Below, piece after piece: positions 36,644 to 44,271 of a DNA stretch of 64,000 bases. The stretch is from Thermoanaerobacter kivui (GTDB lineage Bacteria > Bacillota > Thermoanaerobacteria > Thermoanaerobacterales > Thermoanaerobacteraceae). Numbering within the stretch: position 1 is the first letter of the stretch; every line of letters starts with the position of its first letter. The DNA is taken from positions 1,141,501 to 1,205,500 of the forward strand of contig NZ_CP009170.1 in NCBI RefSeq assembly GCF_000763575.1, written 5' to 3'. The notes under the pieces are model-generated. The model was not told the origin of the DNA. It saw only the letters and a list, made by a program, of their open reading frames with translations, and made no database searches. The translations under genes and the position numbers were made by a program.

Positions 36644-37815
36644 AATGTCATGTAGATTTACACGTCCACCTAGGAAGAAGTGCAACAGGTGTTCCTATAA
36701 AAATAGCTGCTTCAAAAAATTTAACTGTTTTAAATATTCTCGAAAGGTGTATGATAAAAGGGATAGATGTAGTGGGCATTGTAGATGGGGCTTCTCCCCC
36801 AATCTTAGAAGAATTGAAAAAATACGTTGAAGAAGGAATATTGTCTTTGATTGATGGGGGAGGATTGAGGTATAAAGATAAAGTCACTTTGATTTTGGGC
36901 AGCGAAATAGAAATAGCGAAAGAAGGAAGAGGTTCTCCCCATTTGATATGCTATTTCAAAAATTTAGAAAAGATTTCTAAGTTTTCTCATGAAATCTCTA
37001 AATATGTAAAAAACATAAATTTGAGTTCTCAAAGATGCAGTCTTAAAAGTGCTGAAGTTTTTGAAATCGCCAATAGATTTGAAGGAATTGTAATACCTGC
37101 TCACGTTTTTACTCCTTTTAAGAGTTATTATGGAAGTACCACAGATAGATTGAGTTATGTTTTTAAAGATTATTATCAATATATTCATGCGCTAGAATTA
37201 GGTCTTAGTGCAGATTCCGATATGGCAGATCAAATTGAGGAATTAGCTGATAAGACTTTTTTGAGCAACTCGGATGCGCATTCATTAGAAAAAATAGGTA
37301 GAGAATTTAATGTTTTTGATATTGAGGAAGCTAATTTTGAAGAGATTTTATTAGCATTAAAAAGACAAGGTGGAAGAAAGATCGCAAAAAATTACGGATT
37401 AAATCCCAAATTAGGCAAATATCACAGGACTTTCTGTTTAGATTGTGGTTATATTGCTACTGAAGATCCACCTATAAAAAAGTGTTTAAGGTGTGGTAGC
37501 AATAATGTAGTTTTGGGAGTAAAGGATAGGATTATGGAAATTAGAGATTATGAGACAAGACACCCTCATTTTAGGCCAGATTACGTGTATCAAATACCTT
37601 TGGAATTTGTTCCGAACATTGGGAAGAAAACAATTGAAAAGTTGCTGAATCATTTCGGCAATGAATTATATGCGCTTCATTATGCATCTTATGAAGAGCT
37701 GGAAAAAGTAATAGGACCTTTGAATGCATCAAATATCTTAAAAGCGAGGAATGGTGAGATTGAAATTTCTTCCGGAGGGGGAGGAATATACGGCAAAGTG
37801 ACTATAGATAAATGA
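36640..37815 (+). CDS. Endonuclease Q-like PHP-domain protein
   Basis: 391 residues. A PHP phosphoesterase domain (DLHVHLGRSATG, IVDGASPP, LGSEIEI, IPAHVFTP, SNSDAHSLEKIGREFN) supplies the metal ligands. A zinc finger (CLDCGYIATEDPPIKKCLRC, about 266-285) and a helix-hairpin-helix (VPNIGKKTIEKLLNHFG) follow. This is the architecture of endonuclease Q, which cuts 5' of deaminated or abasic bases in archaea and some Firmicutes. It overlaps nudF by 4 bases. Confidence 0.83.
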   Translation: MKCHVDLHVHLGRSATGVPIKIAASKNLTVLNILERCMIKGIDVVGIVDGASPPILEELKKYVEEGILSLIDGGGLRYKDKVTLILGSEIEIAKEGRGSPHLICYFKNLEKISKFSHEISKYVKNINLSSQRCSLKSAEVFEIANRFEGIVIPAHVFTPFKSYYGSTTDRLSYVFKDYYQYIHALELGLSADSDMADQIEELADKTFLSNSDAHSLEKIGREFNVFDIEEANFEEILLALKRQGGRKIAKNYGLNPKLGKYHRTFCLDCGYIATEDPPIKKCLRCGSNNVVLGVKDRIMEIRDYETRHPHFRPDYVYQIPLEFVPNIGKKTIEKLLNHFGNELYALHYASYEELEKVIGPLNASNILKARNGEIEISSGGGGIYGKVTIDK

Positions 37816-37816
37816 A

Positions 37817-37880
37817 TATTGTCCCCTATTATATCATAAATTTAGAATAGCTGTTAAAACGAAATTGGTAGGGGGCAATA
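37817..37880 (+). promoter_or_regulatory. Inverted repeat pairing with the spoIIM ribosome site
   Basis: TATTGTCCCCTA (37817-37828) pairs over 12 positions, one of them G-U, with TAGGGGGCAATA (37869-37880), which includes the spoIIM Shine-Dalgarno sequence. Between the arms lies a possible promoter: TTGTCC at 37819-37824 and TAGAAT at 37843-37848. The left arm would therefore be absent from a transcript started there but present in read-through from the upstream gene. Confidence 0.55.
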
Positions 37881-37883
37881 GTC

Positions 37884-38507
37884 TTGAAATTTTTAAAAGG
37901 AAAATTTTATTTGCATATTAGGCATAATTCTCTTCTATATGTACTTGTGATAATCTCGTTAATGATAGGGATAGCAGCAGGTTCTTTTACTGTAAACAAC
38001 ATAACTGAGGTGCAAAAAGAGCAAATAATAAATTACATCTCTAAGTTTTATCAAGTGGCAAAAGCCACAAATTTAAGTTCTGTGCAAATCTTCAAGCAGT
38101 CTCTGTTAAACAATTTTGTGACGGTTTTTGTGCTTTGGATTTTGGGAGCAACTATTATAGGTATTCCATTTATATTTTTAGTAATAGGTATAAGAGGATT
38201 TATGTTGGGATTTTCTATAGGAATTTTAATCGGGGAATTCAAGTTGAAAGGGATATTACTTGTTTTAGTGGGTATTGTACCTCAAAATGTTTTTATATTG
38301 TTGGGTTTATTGTTTATATCTGTAACCTGTATTAATTTTTCTATTTACCTTTTAAAAAATCGCAAATTCAGCATTGAAGAATTGTTTTCACAATTTATAT
38401 CCTACACTTTTATGGTATACGCGGGATTTATAGTGATTTTGGTAGGAAGCTTAATAGAGTCTTATATTTCGCCATATATATTACTTTTACCGCCTTTTTC
38501 ACAGTAA
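37884..38507 (+). CDS. spoIIM: Stage II sporulation protein M
   Basis: 207 residues with a TTG start after TAGGGGGC. Five membrane helices (about 14-34, 73-95, 98-118, 124-155, 172-196). The sequence HNSLLYVLVIISLMIGIAAGSF and LGATIIGIPFIFLVIGIRGFMLGF are typical. SpoIIM joins SpoIID and SpoIIP in the peptidoglycan-degrading complex that drives engulfment. Placed before xerD, as in many Clostridia. Confidence 0.9.
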   Translation: MKFLKGKFYLHIRHNSLLYVLVIISLMIGIAAGSFTVNNITEVQKEQIINYISKFYQVAKATNLSSVQIFKQSLLNNFVTVFVLWILGATIIGIPFIFLVIGIRGFMLGFSIGILIGEFKLKGILLVLVGIVPQNVFILLGLLFISVTCINFSIYLLKNRKFSIEELFSQFISYTFMVYAGFIVILVGSLIESYISPYILLLPPFSQ

Positions 38508-38593
38508 AAAAAGAAGGAAAATGACATTTTATGTTGAATATTTATAATTAACAAATTAAATTATAAAAATTGTGGGATTGTAGGGTAAAGAAT

Positions 38594-39466
38594 ATGTTAA
38601 ATGATATCGTTGGGGAGTTTTTAGATTTTTTAAAAAAACAAAAAAGATTGTCCAAGAATACCCTTGAATCTTATAGCAGGGACATAAACCAATTTTTCAA
38701 ATATCTAAATAATTCTCATATTAATTACCTTCATGTAAAAAAGTCAATAATATTAAATTATCTGTATTATTTAAAGAAAAATGGGAAATCTCAAGCAACT
38801 ATCTCCAGAAGTCTTTCTTCGCTTAAGGCTTTTTATCATTATCTGTTTATGAAGAAACTGATAGAAGAAGACCCGACGTATATGATAGATACTCCAAAAG
38901 TAGAAAAAAGAGTCCCTGCCACATTGACAGTAGAACAAGTAGATATGTTGTTATCTTTAGATTTTGGCAATGATGAAAAGGGACTTAGAGATAAGGCTTT
39001 AATTGAATTACTTTATGCGACCGGACTTAAAGTTTCAGAAGTGATCTCTCTTAAGTTGGAGGATGTAAATCTTTCTTATGGTTACATAGTGACTCGTTCA
39101 GGTAAAGAAAGAGTAATTCCTATAGGGTCTCATGCTATTGCTGCTTTGAAAGATTATATTGAAAAAGGACGCAAAGGAAATCCTGAAGAAAAAACGCTTT
39201 TTTTGAATTTAAGAGGTAAAAAACTTACAAGACAAGGTTGTTGGAAAATAATAAGAGAATATACCGACAAAATAAATCCTGGTTTTCCTGTTACTCCTAA
39301 TACTTTGCGCCAATCTTTTGCACAGCATATGTTAGAAAACGGTGCAGATGTGCGTGCTGTTCAAGAAATGTTAGGATATCAAACAGATTTCAATGCAAAT
39401 TTAATTTCTTTGATGTCTAAGTCAAAAATAAAAGAAGTATATAATAAATTTCATCCAAGAGCGTAA
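38594..39466 (+). CDS. XerD-like recombinase with degenerate active site
   Basis: 290 residues from ATG 38594, normal XerD length, with both the SAM-like core-binding domain (about 1-90) and the catalytic fold ending in the characteristic HPRA. Aligned with E. coli XerD, five of six active-site residues are replaced: Arg148 by Lys146 (ATGLKVSE), Lys172 by Arg168, His244 by Asn236 (TPNTLRQSF), His270 by Tyr262 (LGYQ) and the nucleophile Tyr279 by Ile271. Only the second Arg (239) remains. DNA strand cleavage is not expected. The frame is full-length, so a DNA-binding or partner role may be conserved. A working XerC/D or XerH should exist elsewhere in the genome. Confidence 0.88.
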   Translation: MLNDIVGEFLDFLKKQKRLSKNTLESYSRDINQFFKYLNNSHINYLHVKKSIILNYLYYLKKNGKSQATISRSLSSLKAFYHYLFMKKLIEEDPTYMIDTPKVEKRVPATLTVEQVDMLLSLDFGNDEKGLRDKALIELLYATGLKVSEVISLKLEDVNLSYGYIVTRSGKERVIPIGSHAIAALKDYIEKGRKGNPEEKTLFLNLRGKKLTRQGCWKIIREYTDKINPGFPVTPNTLRQSFAQHMLENGADVRAVQEMLGYQTDFNANLISLMSKSKIKEVYNKFHPRA

Positions 39467-39477
39467 AAAAGAATAAT

Positions 39478-39522
39478 ATTCACCCTCTGTGACAAAATAA
39501 ATAGTGAACAAGGAGGGTGAAT
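39478..39522 (+). promoter_or_regulatory. Inverted repeat pairing with the dacF ribosome site
   Basis: ATTCACCCTC (39478-39487) is perfectly complementary to GAGGGTGAAT (39513-39522), the right arm being the dacF Shine-Dalgarno region, with a 25-base loop. No promoter fits inside the loop. No T run follows. The structure should lower translation from any transcript that starts upstream. Confidence 0.55.
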
Positions 39523-39525
39523 TAA

Positions 39526-40668
39526 ATGTTTAAAAGGGCGTTAATTGTAGTACTTACCTTGATAATAATGAGTTCTTTTGTTTTTAATAACAGCGTTTAT
39601 GCTGATAACTTAAATTTAAAATCTAAGTCTGCTATTTTAATAGATGCTAATACAGGACAAATTTTGTATGAAAAAGATAGCCACAAAATTTTGCCTCCTG
39701 CCAGTGTGACAAAAGTAATGACTCTTTTGTTGGCCATTGAAGCAATAGATTCCGGAAAAATCAAAATAACTGACAAGGTTGTAACAAGCAAGCACGCTTA
39801 TGACATGGGAGGCACTCAAATATACTTAGAAATAGGAGAAGAGATGACAGTAGATGATTTGATGAAAGCGATAGCTATGAATTCTGCCAATGATGCATCA
39901 GTTGCATTAGCAGAGTATATCGCAGGTACAGAGGAAAACTTTGTGGAGATGATGAATAAAAGGGCAAAAGAGCTGGGAGCTAAAAACACAAACTTTAAAA
40001 ATGCTTCAGGACTACCCGAGGAAGGTCATGTAACGACTGTTTATGATATGGCCATGATTTCCAGAGAGTTAGTAAAACACCAAAGTATTTTTAAATATTT
40101 GACCAATAAATTGGATTCTTTAAGAGGAGGAAAATTTAGCCTTATAAATACAAATAAATTGTTGTGGCGCTATAAAGGAGCTGATGGCATTAAAACAGGT
40201 TCTACTTCAGAAGCTTTGTATTGTCTCACAGCAACGGCAAAACGCGGAGATACGCGGTTAATAGCTGTGGTTTTTGGCGCACCTGATTCTGAGACAAGAT
40301 TTAACGAAACAGCAAAACTATTAGATTACGGATTTGCAAATTATGAAACTTTAAAAGTAGCTTCTAAAGGACAGGTATTTGGGAATGTCAGAGTGTTAAA
40401 AGGCAAACAAGATACTATTGCTGCTATATCACAGCAAGAAGAATATGTGCTGATTAGAAAAGGAGAAAGCAAAAACATAAAGACTGAGATAAATTTGAAT
40501 AAATTTATACAAGCTCCTGTAAACAAAGATAAAAAAATTGGAACAGTGAAAGTGTTACAAGACGGAAAAGTGATAAAAACCTTTGATTTATATCCTCAAC
40601 AAGAAGTGTTAAGGTCTAATCTTTTGGAAAATTGTAAAAAAATATTTAAAGAGTGGCTAAAAAAATAG
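39526..40668 (+). CDS. dacF: D-alanyl-D-alanine carboxypeptidase DacF
   Basis: 380 residues. A signal peptide (about 1-26, ending NSVYA) precedes an S11 transpeptidase-fold domain with S-x-x-K in PPASVTKVMTLLL, SxN in MNSANDAS and the KTG box in GIKTGSTSEA. The C-terminal domain ends in an amphipathic membrane-binding helix. It trims peptidoglycan side chains. As in Bacillus it precedes the spoIIA genes, but here a terminator separates them. Confidence 0.92.
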   Translation: MFKRALIVVLTLIIMSSFVFNNSVYADNLNLKSKSAILIDANTGQILYEKDSHKILPPASVTKVMTLLLAIEAIDSGKIKITDKVVTSKHAYDMGGTQIYLEIGEEMTVDDLMKAIAMNSANDASVALAEYIAGTEENFVEMMNKRAKELGAKNTNFKNASGLPEEGHVTTVYDMAMISRELVKHQSIFKYLTNKLDSLRGGKFSLINTNKLLWRYKGADGIKTGSTSEALYCLTATAKRGDTRLIAVVFGAPDSETRFNETAKLLDYGFANYETLKVASKGQVFGNVRVLKGKQDTIAAISQQEEYVLIRKGESKNIKTEINLNKFIQAPVNKDKKIGTVKVLQDGKVIKTFDLYPQQEVLRSNLLENCKKIFKEWLKK

Positions 40669-40675
40669 TTTCTCT

Positions 40676-40718
40676 AAAGGAGTACTAAAACCTGGATAGG
40701 TTTTTAGTACTTTTTTAT
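40676..40718 (+). terminator. Terminator after dacF
   Basis: AGTACTAAAACCT (40681-40693) pairs with AGGTTTTTAGTACT (40698-40711) with one bulged base, followed by a TTTTTT run. It isolates dacF from the spoIIA operon, unlike in Bacillus where the two are cotranscribed late in sporulation. Confidence 0.9.
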
Positions 40719-40744
40719 TTTTTATAGAAAAATATTACACAAAA

Positions 40745-40773
40745 GGAGGATTTTTAAAAATTTTATCGAATAT
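40745..40773 (+). promoter_or_regulatory. Sigma-H promoter of the spoIIA operon
   Basis: GGAGGATTT (40745-40753) and ATCGAATAT (40765-40773), separated by 11 bases, match RnAGGAwWW and RnnGAATwW. The same 11-base spacing is seen at spo0A in this window. In Bacillus the spoIIA operon is transcribed by sigma-H with Spo0A. It lies 21 bases before the spoIIAA start. Confidence 0.7.
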
Positions 40774-40794
40774 AATAAAGTGAGGGGTGATAAA

Positions 40795-41130
40795 ATGGGT
40801 ATAAAATTTTCTAAAAAAGAGGATTCGTTAATAGCAAAAATTGAAGGTGAATTAGACCACCATGTATCTGAAAATATAAAAAATGCTATCAATGAGGAAT
40901 ATGTAAAAAAATCCTGTAGAAATTTGATTTTTGATTTAAAAAATGTAAATTTTATGGATAGTTCCGGCATTGGTGTTATAATAGGAAGGTATAAAAAAGT
41001 TAAAGAAAACAATGGGAAAGTTGCTATTGTCAATGCTAATAAACAGTTACATAAGTTAATAGAGGTTTCAGGATTATTAAGAATAGTTAAGTGCTATAAT
41101 GACATTGAGGAAGCTTTAAAGGATATGTAG
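40795..41130 (+). CDS. spoIIAA: Anti-sigma-F factor antagonist SpoIIAA
   Basis: 111 residues from ATG 40795, after GAGGGGTGA. A STAS domain: IAKIEGELDHHVSENIKNAI, LIFDLKNVNFMDSSGIGVIIGRYK with the phospho-serine in DSSG. When dephosphorylated it binds SpoIIAB and frees sigma-F in the forespore. First gene of the three-gene spoIIA operon. Confidence 0.95.
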   Translation: MGIKFSKKEDSLIAKIEGELDHHVSENIKNAINEEYVKKSCRNLIFDLKNVNFMDSSGIGVIIGRYKKVKENNGKVAIVNANKQLHKLIEVSGLLRIVKCYNDIEEALKDM

Positions 41131-41142
41131 AGGGGGATTATC

Positions 41143-41574
41143 ATGGAATATACAAATATGATGGAATTAAAGTTTTTAAGCAAGTCGCAAAATGAATCTT
41201 TTGCAAGAACAGTAGTAGCGGCTTTTGCAGCACAATTAGATCCTACTATTGAGGAAATTGCGGATATAAAGACAGCTGTTTCAGAAGCAGTGACAAACTG
41301 TATAATTCATGGATATGAAAATAAAATTGGTATTATCACGTTAAAAGCTTTTATTTCTGACCACAAAATAATAATTGAAGTTATAGATGAGGGTAAAGGT
41401 ATTGAGGATGTTGAAAAAGCTATGCAGCCTCTTTTTACCTCCAAATTGGAGGAAGAACGGGCAGGAATGGGCTTTACTGTAATGCAAACCTTTATGGATG
41501 AGTTAGAAGTTGAGTCAACTCCCGGAAAAGGGACTATTGTAAGGATGACTAAATACATTCGTCCTAACAAATGA
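41143..41574 (+). CDS. spoIIAB: Anti-sigma-F factor SpoIIAB
   Basis: 143 residues. A GHKL-type serine kinase: N-box [15 protein letters not shown]1 box [15 protein letters not shown] and G2 box [20 protein letters not shown]. It binds and inhibits sigma-F or phosphorylates SpoIIAA depending on nucleotide. Between spoIIAA (12-base gap) and sigF (9-base gap). Confidence 0.95.
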   Translation: MEYTNMMELKFLSKSQNESFARTVVAAFAAQLDPTIEEIADIKTAVSEAVTNCIIHGYENKIGIITLKAFISDHKIIIEVIDEGKGIEDVEKAMQPLFTSKLEEERAGMGFTVMQTFMDELEVESTPGKGTIVRMTKYIRPNK

Positions 41575-41583
41575 GGTGACCCT

Positions 41584-42324
41584 ATGAAGGAGAGTAGTTT
41601 TGAAAAAACCGATGAGAACTTGGAATTGATACGATTAGCACAAAAAAATGATAAACAAAGTCTGGAAAAATTGATAACAGAAAATAGCGGACTTATTTGG
41701 AGCATAGTTAAGAAATTTTCCAATAGAGGTTACGAAATGGAGGATTTGTATCAAATAGGCTGCGTAGGCTTTGTTAAGGCAGTTCAAAAATTTGATGAGT
41801 CATATAATGTGAAATTGTCTACTTATGCAGTTCCCATAATAATGGGAGAAATTAAAAGGTTTTTAAGAGATGACGGCTTAATAAAAGTTAGCAGGTCTTT
41901 GAAAGAACTTTCCTCAAAAGCTTTTTATGTTAAAGAAGTTTTAAGCAATGAACTCAACAGAGAGCCTTCTATTAATGAAATAGCCGAGAGGTTAAACGTA
42001 ACACCTGAAGAAATAGCAATGGCGTTTGAATCAGCTGCTACAACGGAGTCTTTATACGATAATGCGACTCATGATGAAGATGACAGACTTCTTATTGAAA
42101 TGGTAAGTGAAGAAGAAAAAGACTTTGACATAGATGATAAACTAGCCTTACAAATGGTAATAAGTAAATTAAAGCCAAGAGAAAAACAGATAATATTTTT
42201 ACGCTATTTTAAAGATATGACTCAGATGGAAGTGGCAAATATTTTAGGGATTTCTCAAGTGCAAGTGTCGCGAATTGAAAAAAAAGTTTTACAAAAATTA
42301 AGAAACGAATTGGAAGAAGTGTAG
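41584..42324 (+). CDS. sigF: RNA polymerase sigma-F factor
   Basis: 246 residues. Sigma-70 region 2 DLYQIGCVGFVKAVQKFDESYNVKLSTYA with VPIIMGEIKRFLRDDG (the sporulation sigma hallmark), KVSRSLKEL, region 3 REPSINEIAERLNV and region 4 LKPREKQIIFLRYFKDMTQMEVANILGISQVQVSRIEKK. First forespore-specific sigma factor. The terminator stem overlaps its stop codon. Confidence 0.95.
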   Translation: MKESSFEKTDENLELIRLAQKNDKQSLEKLITENSGLIWSIVKKFSNRGYEMEDLYQIGCVGFVKAVQKFDESYNVKLSTYAVPIIMGEIKRFLRDDGLIKVSRSLKELSSKAFYVKEVLSNELNREPSINEIAERLNVTPEEIAMAFESAATTESLYDNATHDEDDRLLIEMVSEEEKDFDIDDKLALQMVISKLKPREKQIIFLRYFKDMTQMEVANILGISQVQVSRIEKKVLQKLRNELEEV

Positions 42325-42354
42325 TATTATTACATAAATACTACACTTTTTTTG
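42318..42354 (+). terminator. Terminator after sigF
   Basis: AGTGTAGTAT (42318-42327) and ATACTACACT (42338-42347) form a perfect 10-bp stem with a 10-base loop, followed by TTTTTT. The left arm includes the sigF stop codon. Confidence 0.92.
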
Positions 42355-42382
42355 AATTAAAATTAGTCATTTTCACATAATA
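42353..42382 (+). promoter_or_regulatory. Possible sigma-F/sigma-G promoter of the dodecin-spoVA operon
   Basis: TGAATT (42353-42358), a 17-base spacer and CATAATA (42376-42382) resemble the sigma-G elements (GHATR and CATnHTA). It lies directly after the sigF terminator and before the operon containing spoVAC, AD and AE, which is forespore-specific in Bacillus. Confidence 0.4.
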
Positions 42383-42397
42383 TTAATGGTTGGTGAA

Positions 42398-42742
42398 ATG
42401 AAAATGAAAAAAATATTGTTTGTAATTACGGCAGTGATTTTAATTTTTGCTTTAAGTTATTTTTATATGCACAAAACCAACAAAAAAGTACCTGAAAGTG
42501 CTGATTTGGTATATAAGGGAGGAGGAAAGGGTATGGCGGTTGTAAAAATTTTAAATGTTGTTGGAGATTCAACAATCAGTTGGGATGATGCTATACACAA
42601 AGCTGTAGAAGAAGCAGCAAAATCTATCGACAATATTTCTGGAATTGAAGTCGTAAATCAAACAGCAAATGTAAAAAACGGTAAAATAGTAGAGTATAAA
42701 GCTAATTTGCAAATTGCTTACAGGGTAGATAAGGAAATATAG
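42398..42742 (+). CDS. Membrane-anchored dodecin-like protein
   Basis: 114 residues from ATG 42398. One transmembrane helix (about 5-23) and a short linker are followed by a dodecin-like domain (about 46-112): VVKILNVVGDSTISWDDAI, VEEAAKSIDNISGIEVVNQ, GKIVEYKANLQIAYRVD. Dodecins are small cytoplasmic flavin-storage dodecamers without a membrane anchor. Here the flavin-stacking Trp position (KW-EVVEQ in relatives) is Gly (SG-EVVNQ), so flavin binding is doubtful. The domain would lie outside the membrane. Cotranscription with spoVA genes suggests a role in the forespore envelope. Confidence 0.72.
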   Translation: MKMKKILFVITAVILIFALSYFYMHKTNKKVPESADLVYKGGGKGMAVVKILNVVGDSTISWDDAIHKAVEEAAKSIDNISGIEVVNQTANVKNGKIVEYKANLQIAYRVDKEI

Positions 42743-42762
42743 AGCACCACTTATGGTGCTCT
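42741..42762 (+). repeat. Hairpin between the dodecin-like gene and spoVAC
   Basis: AGAGCACCA (42741-42749) and TGGTGCTCT (42754-42762) form a perfect 9-bp stem with a CTTA loop, starting in the stop codon. The following bases (TGTCGTAAAA) are not a T run, so full termination is unlikely; it may be a stabiliser or weak attenuator. Confidence 0.7.
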
Positions 42763-42785
42763 TGTCGTAAAAAAGGGTGAATTTT

Positions 42786-43232
42786 ATGGAAAAAGATGTA
42801 AAAAAACAACAAGAATATAAAAATATCGCTCAAAAATATGAGCCCAAACCCACTTTATTAAAAAATGTCATAATGGCTTTTGTAGTGGGAGGATTGATTT
42901 GCGACATAGGACAGTTTTTTTTAAATTTTTACCTTTCAAAAGGTTATTCTCTTCAAGATGCCAATACTCTCGTATCAATTACAATGGTGTTTATAGGAGC
43001 ATTTTTAACAGGAATTGGAGTGTATGACGACATAGGAAAATTTGCAGGAGCAGGTTCTATAGTACCTATAACAGGATTTGCGAATTCTATTGTGTCCCCT
43101 GCAATGGAATTTAAAAAAGAAGGTTTTGTCTTTGGTGCGGCTGCAAAAATGTTTAACATTGCGGGTCCTGTTATTGTATACGGTGTGAGTACATCAATAA
43201 TTGTAGGGTTAATATACTACTTTTTGAAATAA
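42786..43232 (+). CDS. spoVAC: Stage V sporulation protein AC
   Basis: 148 residues from ATG 42786, 7 bases after GGGTG. Four membrane helices (about 28-50, 62-80, 88-108, 122-146). Motifs AFVVGGLICDIGQ, GAFLTGIGVYDDIGKFAGAG and ITGFANSIVSPAMEFKKEG are diagnostic. SpoVAC is a mechanosensitive channel for dipicolinic acid movement across the inner spore membrane. Confidence 0.94.
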   Translation: MEKDVKKQQEYKNIAQKYEPKPTLLKNVIMAFVVGGLICDIGQFFLNFYLSKGYSLQDANTLVSITMVFIGAFLTGIGVYDDIGKFAGAGSIVPITGFANSIVSPAMEFKKEGFVFGAAAKMFNIAGPVIVYGVSTSIIVGLIYYFLK

Positions 43233-43247
43233 AAGGGGAAGGATAGG

Positions 43248-44261
43248 ATGGCTGAGAAAAAGCTTGGTTCACAGACAGTCAAATTTAAAAACCCTCCTTC
43301 TATAATATCAGGAGGAACAATAGTAGGTCCAAAAGAGGGTGAAGGTCCTTTAAGAGATTATTTTGACATGATTTTAGTGGATGATACTTATGGGGAAAAA
43401 AGTTGGGAAAAAGCTGAATCAAAAATGTTTCAAGATGCTGTAAATTTAGCTTTAAAAAAGGCTAATTTAAAAATTTCTGAGATTGATTATCTTTTAGGGG
43501 GAGATTTATTAAATCAAATCATAAGTGCAAGTTTTGCTGCCAGACAACTAAACGTACCCCATTTTGGATTATATGGAGCTTGCTCTACTATGATAGAGGG
43601 ATTGAGCTTAGGTGCAATGCTTATCGATGGCGGTTATGCTGATTACGTAATTGCAGCGACTTCCAGTCATTTTTCCACTGCAGAGAGGCAATATCGGTAT
43701 CCATTAGAGCAAGGGATTCAAAGGCCTTTTACATCTCAATGGACAGTGACTGGAGCAGGTGCTACAATTCTTGCTTCTACAGGGAATGGTCCTTACATCA
43801 CTCATGCGACAACAGGAAAAGTTGTAGACTTGGGTATGAAGGATGCGAATAATATGGGTGCTGCAATGGCACCGGCAGCTGCAGATACTATCATCACTCA
43901 TTTTAAAGACACAGGCTTTACTATAGATGATTATGACATTATAGTGACAGGAGACATGGCAAGAGTAGGAGGAAGTATACTTTTGGAGCTATTGTATAAA
44001 GAAGGCTATGATATAGAAAAAAAATATAAAGACTGTGGAATTGAAATTTATGACGAATCTCAAGACGTTCACTCAGGGGGAAGCGGAGCAGGATGCTCTG
44101 CCGTAGTTTTAAACGGATGGCTGTTATCTCAAATACGAAATGGAGTATATAAAAGGGTGTTATTTATGGCGACAGGTGCTCTTTTATCTCCTACCAGTAG
44201 TCAACAAGGAGAATCTATACCTGGAATTGCCCATGCTATTACAATATCAAGAACAATATGA
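43248..44261 (+). CDS. spoVAD: Stage V sporulation protein AD
   Basis: 337 residues. A thiolase-like fold that binds dipicolinic acid: GLYGACSTMIEGLSLGAML holds the cysteine-containing loop, HATTGKVVDLGMKDANNMGAAMAPAA follows, and HSGGSGAGCSAVVLNG is near the C-terminus. Normal length. It docks on the SpoVA membrane complex and supports DPA uptake into the forespore. GGGGAAGG precedes the ATG. Confidence 0.95.
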   Translation: MAEKKLGSQTVKFKNPPSIISGGTIVGPKEGEGPLRDYFDMILVDDTYGEKSWEKAESKMFQDAVNLALKKANLKISEIDYLLGGDLLNQIISASFAARQLNVPHFGLYGACSTMIEGLSLGAMLIDGGYADYVIAATSSHFSTAERQYRYPLEQGIQRPFTSQWTVTGAGATILASTGNGPYITHATTGKVVDLGMKDANNMGAAMAPAAADTIITHFKDTGFTIDDYDIIVTGDMARVGGSILLELLYKEGYDIEKKYKDCGIEIYDESQDVHSGGSGAGCSAVVLNGWLLSQIRNGVYKRVLFMATGALLSPTSSQQGESIPGIAHAITISRTI

Positions 44262-44271
44262 GGAGGATTTT

